A stretch of 32,109 bases of DNA, from NCBI GenBank assembly GCA_947456055.1, contig CANGSR010000008.1, positions 1 through 32,109 on the forward strand, given 5' to 3'. A model generated the notes under the pieces. It was not told where the DNA came from. It saw nothing but the letters and a program-made list of their open reading frames with translations, and made no database searches. This stretch comes from Chitinophagaceae bacterium. GTDB lineage: Bacteria > Bacteroidota > Bacteroidia > Chitinophagales > Chitinophagaceae. The stretch's first letter is position 1. The number at the start of each line of letters is the position of its first letter. The translations under genes were made by a program, and so were the position numbers. This document shows positions 25,379 through 32,109 of the stretch, piece by piece.

Positions 25379-26136
25379 GTTGGAGCATTAGGTGTTTTTA
25401 ATGAAAGAATTGGGAAACCCCTTGGGAAACTCGGAACTTATTTGGCAGAGAAAAATCCCACAAATAAGTTGGGGTTAAAGAGTATACCGAAACATGTTTC
25501 ATGTGAAACTTTCCTATGCGACCCAACTTATAAGGAAAAGATTAAACAGCAAAATTCACAAGTTATGCTGGAGGCTATTTCTCTGGTTTTTCCAATAGGG
25601 GAGGCAGCCGAGCCAGTTGAGGCTATCGCCCCTAAATTAGGTTCTAAATTAACGTTTTCAGAAGTTGATAATTTGGCTGCCAAAAGTATTTCAAAAGCTA
25701 ATAATACTGGAATATTAAAAAAAATAACGCCAAATATAACTGTAGTAGAAGAAGATGGCTTTGCTATTATCCGGGATGCAAATCAAAGGCCAGCTGGAAA
25801 AGGTTATTTATATAATGGGGAATTGCATCTTACAATCACCACCAAGGGAACTACTCTTGAGGGTAGTGGAAGAGAAGTTTTAAATGCCATTTTAATTTTG
25901 TAAATACTAATTTTGATGAGGTTACTGCAATTAGAGGTACATGACGAGAAGTATTGCCGGATAATCTGGAAACTTTTAATAAACTAGTTAATCAATTTGG
26001 CGAAAATGGAGCGGCAATTAATACTTTTACCGGAAAGGTGGCAAATGAATTAGGCTTTTCGAAAGTGCAAATGGGAGAGACAATAAAAGATGCTAAAGGC
26101 TACTATATTTCTGTTGATGTTCTTTTTAAAAAATAA
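25379..26136 (+). pseudogene. Decayed RHS C-terminal toxin tip (frameshift plus stop)
   Basis: After the structured repeat the frame encodes GALGVFNERIGKPLGKLGTYL... and ...GRGS-like text ending GSGREVLNA; it then needs one lost base near 25886 to continue as HFNFVNTNFDEVTAIRGT, followed by TGA (25942-25944) where TGG would give GTWREVLPDN. The rest, LETFNKLVNQFGENGAAINTF...VDVLFKK, reads open to 26136. Joined, it is a roughly 250-residue domain just before a small ORF, the layout of an RHS toxin tip with its immunity gene. The toxic activity is not recognised. The first 47 residues of the 25238-25903 ORF come from the repeat and upstream DNA and are not part of the gene. Confidence 0.65.
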
Positions 26137-26142
26137 TGTTGT

Positions 26143-26448
26143 ATGATTACTACTGATAAACTTAAAAAGTTAGGATTTAATGGTTTTGATTTTCTACGTA
26201 AAGAACAGCGGGATAGCTTTGAGAGAATGGCCTTAATAACTTTGATAGAAAATCGACAATTTACAGTTAGAGTAATTTTAAAAAATAATAGTTGGTGCAT
26301 TGATTTCATTCAATTGGACGGTGATATTAATGGGGAGGTACTATCGAAATATTTACATCCCGATTACTCATTAGAAGATGTAGTTAACGTAATTAAACGC
26401 ATGGAATATAATGCCATATTATTGAATAAGCAGTTTAGGAGTTACTAA
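26143..26448 (+). CDS. Small protein, likely immunity protein of the decayed tip
   Basis: The 101-aa soluble protein (MITTDKLKKLGFNGFDFLRKEQRD...) has an alternating beta-strand pattern (QFTVRVILKNNSWCIDFIQL) and a helical end, and resembles no family I can name. It starts 6 bases after the toxin-tip pseudogene and its stop is followed at once by RHS core copy 1. This position is the standard one for an immunity gene in displaced RHS tip arrays. The frame is intact although the toxin is broken, as expected for a protective gene. Confidence 0.6.
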   Translation: MITTDKLKKLGFNGFDFLRKEQRDSFERMALITLIENRQFTVRVILKNNSWCIDFIQLDGDINGEVLSKYLHPDYSLEDVVNVIKRMEYNAILLNKQFRSY

Positions 26449-26451
26449 ATA

Positions 26452-26682
26452 AACCAGCTAGCCACCGCCAACCTTGGCGGTGGCGGCAATGCATACTACC
26501 AGTATAGCGGTGGCCAGCGCGAGCGCAAGACCATAGTAAATGGCACCATCACCGAAACCCGGATATACCTGGGTAGCTATGAGATATACCGTAAATACAT
26601 AGGCACTACACTAAGTATAGAGCGCACCACCGTGCATATAAGCGACGATACAGGCCGCATACCATGTATGAAGTACGCACCG
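26452..26682 (+). pseudogene. RHS core fragment, copy 1 (TcC/SpvB-associated type)
   Basis: Translation from 26455 reads QLATANLGGGGNAYYQYSGG, then QRERKTIVNGTITE, RIYLGSYEIYRKYIG, and SIERTTVHISDDTGRI, the core segment found before the variable tip in TcC-type RHS proteins. There is no start codon. One base is missing relative to copy 2 after GRI, and the structured repeat copy 2 begins right after GAAGTACGCACC. It is a fragment left by tip exchange and then interrupted. Confidence 0.8.
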
Positions 26683-26767
26683 TACTGGTCGAAGGATCTC
26701 CCTTCGTCCTATTACGGTGAAGCGTCCCGCTTCTGTTTCGCAAGCGGGACGCTTCACCGTAATAGGA
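26683..26767. repeat. Cloverleaf-like structured repeat, copy 2 (3' part missing)
   Basis: It shares TACTGGTCGAAGG and hairpin 1 with copy 1. Hairpin 2 is a perfect 26-bp stem (26707-26732/26742-26767) with the loop CTGTTTCGC. The stem segment ATTACGGTG replaces TTTACATGC of copy 1 and the other arm changes to match. Hairpin 3 and the closing GACCAGTA are absent. It interrupts RHS core copy 1. Confidence 0.85.
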
Positions 26768-26838
26768 GATGCCAAACTAAATATTCACCTTTGCAGTTTG
26801 AACAAGGCACTATGTTTGAAGGAAAATAACAGATTGAT

Positions 26839-27492
26839 ATGGATAATAAAATAAAATGGAATCAGATAAAAACCGTGAGCGGGTATGGAACTGGCTTGCC
26901 TGAGACAATCCAAAGGTTGATTTCGCCAATTGAAGCTGAGCGAAAAAGAGCATCTAATGGCTTGGACAATGTTGTTGTAGTGCAAAGTACTCTTTATGAA
27001 GCGGCCTATTACGTTATTGAACCTATTTTAGAGCTTTTAGAGAAAGATTATACCGTAGATAGGTTTGAGCCATTAACCGTACTTGCAGAGATAGCTCTTG
27101 GCTGGGGAGGAAAAAAAGAAATAATTTTGCAGGAATGTGGTGAGCAAATTCTTCTAGAAAAGGCATGTAGAAATAAACTGAAGGAGTTAAAGCCTAGAAT
27201 TGAAAAGATAGTAACATGTACTCAGAAAGAGCGAGAAGAAAAAGATTGCATTCTTGAAACCATTGATGAATTTTGGCAACGAGAATTACATAGATTTGCC
27301 CCAGGCGGATATAAAATATATGACGTAATAGAGGTTCTAAAAATTCTGAAAGCGCAAGGAGTTTCTCGACACGATGTTTATCAATCCCTTGAAAGTGAGC
27401 TAAGAGTATCTAAAGTTGCTAAGCAGAGCGTGGATTGGATTTTAGATATAATGGATATTTTAAATAAATATAGTGATGGGATATGGCAATAA
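26839..27492 (+). CDS. HEAT-like immunity-type protein
   Basis: The 217-aa, mostly helical protein has GYGTGLPETIQRLISPIEAERKRASNGL and STLYEAAYYVIEPILELLEKD. These fit the pattern YG...P.ll..L.....R..A...L......QgTvYeAa.yavPfLleLl, known from HEAT-like proteins often found as immunity genes in polymorphic toxin loci. It lies between RHS core copies 1 and 2, where a tip/immunity pair is expected; a matching toxin tip is missing, so it may be an orphan immunity gene. The reading frame is intact. Confidence 0.65.
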   Translation: MDNKIKWNQIKTVSGYGTGLPETIQRLISPIEAERKRASNGLDNVVVVQSTLYEAAYYVIEPILELLEKDYTVDRFEPLTVLAEIALGWGGKKEIILQECGEQILLEKACRNKLKELKPRIEKIVTCTQKEREEKDCILETIDEFWQRELHRFAPGGYKIYDVIEVLKILKAQGVSRHDVYQSLESELRVSKVAKQSVDWILDIMDILNKYSDGIWQ

Positions 27493-27621
27493 TGTAATTC
27501 AAATTGATGCCCTCGACTTTAATTAGTCTTTCAGAGGCATTTGATGTGAAGCCCAAATATGAATATTTCTGTTTGTAAATTATTGAATAAGTTCTTTGAA
27601 ATATTGCAAAAATAAACCCAA

Positions 27622-28023
27622 AACCAGCTAGCCACCGCCAACCTTGGCGGCGGCTGCAATGCCTACTACCAGTATAGCAGTGGCCAGAGGGGCAGGAAAA
27701 CCATAGTAAATGGCTCCATAACCGAGGAAAATATCTACTTTGGCAGTTATGAGGTTTATAGAAAGAATATAGGCGGCATAATATCTGTAGAGCGCACCAC
27801 AGTGCATATAAGCGACGATACCGGCCGCATAGCCATGTATGAAGTACGCACCATAGGCACCGACCCCTCAGCAGCTACACTGGTGCGATACATTTACAGC
27901 AACCACCTCAGTACCGCTACCCTGGAACTTAACCAGGATGCCGCCATCATCAGCTACGAAGAATACCACCCCTATGGCACCAAAAAAACATCTTATACAG
28001 GCAATTCAGTGGAATCAGAATAA
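27622..28023 (+). pseudogene. RHS core fragment, copy 2
   Basis: Translation from 27625 gives QLATANLGGGCNAYYQYSSG and continues past the end of copy 1: HISDDTGRIAMYEVRTIGTD, LVRYIYSNHLSTATLELNQD, AIISYEEYHPYGTKKTSYTG, then stops as NSVESE. The conserved region that should follow (a RYRYTG...GLYYYGARYY-like segment) is missing. The break lies where repeat B (28013) begins. There is no start codon. Confidence 0.8.
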
Positions 28024-28051
28024 TCAGCTTCAATCTGTGGTTCAGATAAAA
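28013..28051. repeat. 39-bp repeat B at the right end of the RHS region
   Basis: AATCAGAATAATCAG...GTTCAGATAAAA matches repeat A (25107-25145) in 35 of 39 positions. It supplies the stop codon that ends RHS core copy 2. Confidence 0.7.
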
Positions 28052-28877
28052 ACGCCCAATAAACAAACCATCGATAACAGCCTCCTCAATCTTTCCACAT
28101 TCCTCCCAAAAATTTACCTTCCTCCAAACAAAGCCCAAAATTTGCACCCTAAAAGGTTGGAATATTATTACCTTCTTAGCCGTTCTGTTTTCAGCAATCC
28201 ATAACCAATTTCGCAATTGCCCCAGCGGGGCTACCGGTGCCCACCATAAATATGAATTAGGCAATTACATACAAAAAACTACTACTTTATTGACTAAATA
28301 AAATCCTATTTTCAACCACGCCTTACCAGTAGCCCCGACCTTTAGGTCGGGGTATAAAAAATAAAACACATAGGCTTTAGCCGAAATTTGACGCACATAA
28401 AATCCCCATAAAACTAATTTTGGCTAAAGCCACATTAAACTTAGTCATATTCTACGACCTAAAACACGTGGCTACTAAAAAAGCCAATGTTGGGGCATTC
28501 TGGGTACATGCAACTTAAGGTAAACTTGTTCACCGAATTTAACCATATATATAATGAAGGTAAGCAGGCATACATTAAAGGCCAGTTTAGAACGAAATAA
28601 GCCTACTGTTCATTAATGCTACTAAGCAATGCGCAATCCATTAAACACCTTCATTTTTGCCATCTAATGGGCATAACATAAAACCCTACAGGTTCCAGTT
28701 AATGGGATTATCCACTTATGAAATTGATTCTCTTACAACACCATCGCCGCTCTTAGAACCAATTAAGCATAATTTAGACCTCAACTCAATTTCAAATAAC
28801 TAACAAAAAGTTACAAAAAAAATCGGGTAGCATTTTTGATGCTACCCGATTTATATTTCCGGAATACCGGTTAAATC
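28052..28877. other. Intergenic stretch of about 800 bases with several inverted repeats
   Basis: No gene is supported. Palindromes present: GCCCC-agc-GGGGC near 28219; CCCCGACC-ttta-GGTCGGGG at 28333-28352; and a 16-bp inverted repeat with one mismatch, GGCTTTAGCCGAAATT/AATTTTGGCTAAAGCC, at 28373-28388 and 28416-28431. The 28440-28800 part shows nothing recognisable. Confidence 0.55.
28815..28850 (-). terminator. Intrinsic terminator of the repetitive surface-protein gene
   Basis: ATCGGGTAGCAT and ATGCTACCCGAT form a perfect 12-bp stem with a 5-base loop. On the minus strand the hairpin is followed by a run of eight T. It lies 28 bases past the stop codon. Confidence 0.88.
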
Positions 28878-31800
28878 TTATTTCTGAATTTCAAAATGGA
28901 ACACAGCGTTACCAGTTGAAGTATGGAGGTTCAACAAGTACATACCGTTAGCCAATGAATTGCTTAATTGTAATTGTTCGTTGATAGAACCACCCTGAGC
29001 CATTACTTTACTTGAGTAAACAACCTGGCCTAACATGTTAGTTACATCAATAGTTACTTCTTCAGTAGCTGATGTAGCTAATGTACCCTTAACGGTGAAA
29101 GCACCATTGTTAGGGTTAGGAAGGATATTGAAATCATTAACAGAAGCAACAGTATTTACACCAAGTGCACTTACGCTCATAACCATATAACGTGTATAGC
29201 TCTTAGTTCCACATGGGCTATTGCTTGTAACCGTACAGCTAACTGTATCATTATTCCTCAGGTTAGCAGTTGAGAAAGTAGCAGTGGTGCTAGCTGTAGT
29301 ACCATTATTAACTTTCCAAGCGAATGAAGGAGCAAAACCAGCTACATGAATATCCAAAGAGAAATTAACATTGCTGTATTTGAAGATGTTAGTACCTGGA
29401 TCAGCAACCATTGTGAATTCAGGAGTAACTGGCACATCAACATTTTCAGCGATGTTATTACTTGTAACGTTATCCATTGTGCGGCAAGCTAAATTACTTG
29501 TCATTACACAGAATACAACATCACCAGCAGCAGCATTGTGGTTCAAAGTGCTAGATGAAGCACCAGCAACAGGAGCACCATTAACTTTCCATGCATAGAA
29601 AGGAGCAGCACCACCATTTACAGGTGCAGCAGTGAAAGTCATTGGAGCACCAGGACAAACAGGAGCAGAAGAAGTACTAATGCTTACAGATGGAGTCAAC
29701 TTAGTAGTAACTGTGATTGGTAAGTTACCATTAGCTACTGTAGTAGTTGCACAAGGAGCATTGCTGTTCATTGTAAGGGTAAGAATATCACCAGTAGTAG
29801 GAGCATAGCTATAAGTAGAAGAAGTACTTACAACTGAACCACCATTAACTTTCCATGCATAAGTAGGTGTACCACCATTTACCGGAACTGCAGTATAAGT
29901 AGTTACATCACCAGAACATGTAGAAGCATTACCACCAATTGTTACAGCAGGAGTAACTGTAGGATTAACATTTACAACCTTAGAACCCGACATGTTGCTA
30001 GCACATGTAGTAGTAGCATTCAAAGCAGATACAGTATATGTACCTCCGTTTGTCATCAAACCAAAGTCAAGTGCACCATTTACAGATGGGGTAAGTGCTG
30101 TGCTGAAAGTACCATTAGTAGCAGTATAAGTAATACCTGCATTAGCATTTGACAGACCAACATGAACACCAGTACCACCAGCGCAGAATGAACCACCACC
30201 AGTTACTGCATATACAGAAGGTAATGGATTAGAAACGATAACTGCACTTGAAGCCATTGTATTAATACAACCATAAGCTATATCAGTAGCTTTAACAGTA
30301 TATGTACCAGTAGTAGTAATCAAACCGAAAGATAATGGACCATTAACACCTGTAAGAGGACCAGCAACTAATGCACCACTTGCATTGTATAATGAGTAAG
30401 TATCAAAACTATCAGAAGTAGAAACACCAACTGGAAGACCAGCACCACCTGCACAATACTGACCAGAACCAGTTACAGTATAAGCTGTAGGTAAAGAAAC
30501 GATATTGATAACAGCAGGAGTTGACATACTGCTAGAGCAAGAAGTCAAAGGATTAACAGCAGTAATAGTGTAAGCACCTGGAGCTAACTGAGTACCAAAA
30601 TCAAGGCTGAAACCAGTACCTGCCATTGTCATTGGAGCACCTGAAGGACGTGTAAGTGTATAATTGATACCTACACTTGATAAAGCAAGACCTACATGAC
30701 GACCAGCACCACCTACGCAATAGTTACCACCACCTGTAGTAGAATAAATTGCCGGAGTAGGATTAACATTGATAGCAGAGCTACCATTCATAGTAGAAGT
30801 ACAGTTAGTAACCGGATCAGTACCTATAACAGTATAAACACCAGGTACAGACTGAACACCCATATCAAGGGTTGGAGCACCAGTACCAGGAACACCACCA
30901 CTATAAGGGAAACCACCAAGGATTAGTTGATAAACTACTGTATTCTGAGAACCATCAAGAGTGATATCAACACCTGCACCACCAGAGCAATAATTAGCAC
31001 CACGAGATACATTATAAACTGTTGGGTTTGGATTGATAGTTACTGACTGGCTACCAATCATTGTGCTTACACAAGTTGTAGCAGCATTAACAGCACCAAT
31101 TGTGTAAGTACCTGCAGCATGCTGGAAACCAAAACTTAATGAAGAACCTGTACCAGTACCGGCAACTGAAGCACCAACTGGAGTAGCACCCATATATAAT
31201 TGGTAAGTAATGCCTGCATCAGAATTATCCAAAAGGATTTCAGAACCAGCACCACCAGCGCAATATGCACCACCACCAATCACATTATAAGTGCTTGGTA
31301 AAGGACTAACACCTACAACAGCAGTACCAGCCATATTAGTAGTACAACCAGTAGCATCAATTACGGCAGTAATGTTGTATGAACCAGCAGTTGTCATTAA
31401 ACCGAAGTCGATACCTGAGTTAGAACCTGCAATTGAACCACCACCAGTTACAGTATAAGTAGTACCTGTAGAAGAATTATTCAAACCAACATGAACACCA
31501 GCAGTACCAAAGCAATAGTTACCACCACCAGTTACAGTGTAAACTGTAGGTAATGGGTTGATATGGATTGTTGCATTACCATTCATATTGTTATGACAGA
31601 AAGTAGTAGCGTCAGAACCAACAACGGTATAAACACCATCAGCAGTTTGGCTACCAAAATGCAATGCACCACCGGCAATATCACCTGGTAATGTTGCAAC
31701 AGGAGTAACACCATTGTATAAAGTATAGTTAACAGATGCATCAGATGCTGAAATATAAACATCAGAACCTGTACCACCCATACAATAGTTACCACCGCCC

Positions 31801-32109
31801 ATTACACTTGATGCAACAGGAAGAGGATTAGTAGCTACAGTAGCAGAACCAGTCATATTGTTTGCACAAAGTGATGTTAGATTACTAGCAGCAACAGTAT
31901 AAGTACCAGGAACTGTTTGAAGACCGAAATTGAGAACGCCTGCACCAGTACCAGTGATTGGTGTACCAACTGGAAGTGTACCATTCATTAATTGATAAGC
32001 AACACCTGTTTCAGAATTGTCTAACTGAACAAGAACACCACCTGTACCTACACAATAGTTACCACCGCCGATTACGTTAAAAGCAGTAGGTGGAGTATTA
32101 ATAGATACA
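28878..32109 (-). CDS. Giant repetitive T9SS-secreted surface protein, N-terminal part outside window
   Basis: The frame stays open to the right edge; the Met at 31988 is inside a repeat, so this is the C-terminal 1,076 or so residues of a larger protein. It holds eight repeats of about 85-92 residues, each starting (Y)xVxGGGxYCxGGxGxxVxL, with a second Cys about 65 residues later followed by MxGxAxVxVxPLP, so each unit could hold a disulfide. Three PKD-like units with YAWKVNG follow, then a T9SS type A sorting domain (LPNPNNGAFTVKG...LANGMYLLNLH). Codons are strongly biased to a few A/T-ending ones (GTA, ACA, CCA, GGT), as in highly expressed genes. It is likely an abundant adhesin or matrix protein. 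Confidence 0.88.
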   Translation of the reverse strand, partial: VSINTPPTAFNVIGGGNYCVGTGGVLVQLDNSETGVAYQLMNGTLPVGTPITGTGAGVLNFGLQTVPGTYTVAASNLTSLCANNMTGSATVATNPLPVASSVMGGGNYCMGGTGSDVYISASDASVNYTLYNGVTPVATLPGDIAGGALHFGSQTADGVYTVVGSDATTFCHNNMNGNATIHINPLPTVYTVTGGGNYCFGTAGVHVGLNNSSTGTTYTVTGGGSIAGSNSGIDFGLMTTAGSYNITAVIDATGCTTNMAGTAVVGVSPLPSTYNVIGGGAYCAGGAGSEILLDNSDAGITYQLYMGATPVGASVAGTGTGSSLSFGFQHAAGTYTIGAVNAATTCVSTMIGSQSVTINPNPTVYNVSRGANYCSGGAGVDITLDGSQNTVVYQLILGGFPYSGGVPGTGAPTLDMGVQSVPGVYTVIGTDPVTNCTSTMNGSSAINVNPTPAIYSTTGGGNYCVGGAGRHVGLALSSVGINYTLTRPSGAPMTMAGTGFSLDFGTQLAPGAYTITAVNPLTSCSSSMSTPAVINIVSLPTAYTVTGSGQYCAGGAGLPVGVSTSDSFDTYSLYNASGALVAGPLTGVNGPLSFGLITTTGTYTVKATDIAYGCINTMASSAVIVSNPLPSVYAVTGGGSFCAGGTGVHVGLSNANAGITYTATNGTFSTALTPSVNGALDFGLMTNGGTYTVSALNATTTCASNMSGSKVVNVNPTVTPAVTIGGNASTCSGDVTTYTAVPVNGGTPTYAWKVNGGSVVSTSSTYSYAPTTGDILTLTMNSNAPCATTTVANGNLPITVTTKLTPSVSISTSSAPVCPGAPMTFTAAPVNGGAAPFYAWKVNGAPVAGASSSTLNHNAAAGDVVFCVMTSNLACRTMDNVTSNNIAENVDVPVTPEFTMVADPGTNIFKYSNVNFSLDIHVAGFAPSFAWKVNNGTTASTTATFSTANLRNNDTVSCTVTSNSPCGTKSYTRYMVMSVSALGVNTVASVNDFNILPNPNNGAFTVKGTLATSATEEVTIDVTNMLGQVVYSSKVMAQGGSINEQLQLSNSLANGMYLLNLHTSTGNAVFHFEIQK

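Noticed and set aside
26632-26829. 65-aa ORF across RHS core copy 1 and structured repeat copy 2
   Set aside because: It reads through a frameshifted core fragment into a palindromic element and is not a gene.
30696-30926. 76-aa Thr/Arg/Ser-rich ORF on the plus strand
   Set aside because: It is antisense to the surface-protein gene and its odd composition comes from that gene's codon bias.
28878-32109. Periodic DNA repeats that could be non-coding satellites
   Set aside because: The period is about 260-275 bp in one open frame with conserved protein motifs, so it is a coding repeat.

Overview
The window looks like a chromosome segment of a Bacteroidota bacterium, most like the Chitinophagaceae or a close relative. 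The evidence is: two secreted proteins ending in type IX secretion (T9SS) sorting domains; a SusC-like outer-membrane receptor with an N-terminal carboxypeptidase-regulatory domain; several perfect Bacteroidota -7 boxes (TAnnTTTG) just upstream of genes; few recognisable Shine-Dalgarno sequences; and a BlaI/M56 regulator pair. No rRNA, tRNA or CRISPR array was seen.

Layout: (1) 1-2316 is housekeeping: a ChrA-type transporter cut by the left edge, then a tightly overlapping minus-strand operon trmB - DUF5522-like protein - alkyltransferase-like protein. (2) 2407-6856 is an AT-rich three-gene minus-strand cassette: C5 DNA methyltransferase, a 772-aa protein with two GHKL ATPase domains, and a receiver-domain protein whose C-terminal half carries a HEPN-type R-x4-H motif. 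It looks acquired and is the best candidate for an undescribed, defence-like signalling system. (3) 7075-8981 is blaI with a two-operator promoter, followed by an M56 (BlaR1-type) peptidase fused to a cell-wall amidase. (4) 9201-13699 holds a secreted four-repeat Ig-like protein and a TonB-receptor-like protein.

(5) 13777-24606 carries almost the whole C5 tetrapyrrole pathway on the minus strand: hemA-hemC-hemD-hemE as one unit, then hemF, hemB and hemL. These run from glutamyl-tRNA to protoporphyrinogen; gltX, the protoporphyrinogen oxidase and ferrochelatase are not here. Between them sit a RES/Xre toxin-antitoxin pair, a di-heme cytochrome c peroxidase, a Uma2-family protein and a small membrane protein. 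A heptanucleotide array starts at the hemE stop codon.

(6) 25107-28051 is a decayed RHS toxin-tip region: a broken toxin tip, two likely immunity genes and two 230-bp copies of the TcC/SpvB-type RHS core. A hairpin-rich repeat occurs twice here, and its main stem differs between copies by compensating changes. A similar 39-bp repeat lies at each end of the region. (7) 28878 to the right edge is the C-terminal part of a very large repetitive cell-surface protein secreted by T9SS.

Function was assigned only from motifs and family knowledge; no database search was run. Coordinates of short sites were counted by hand and could be off by one.
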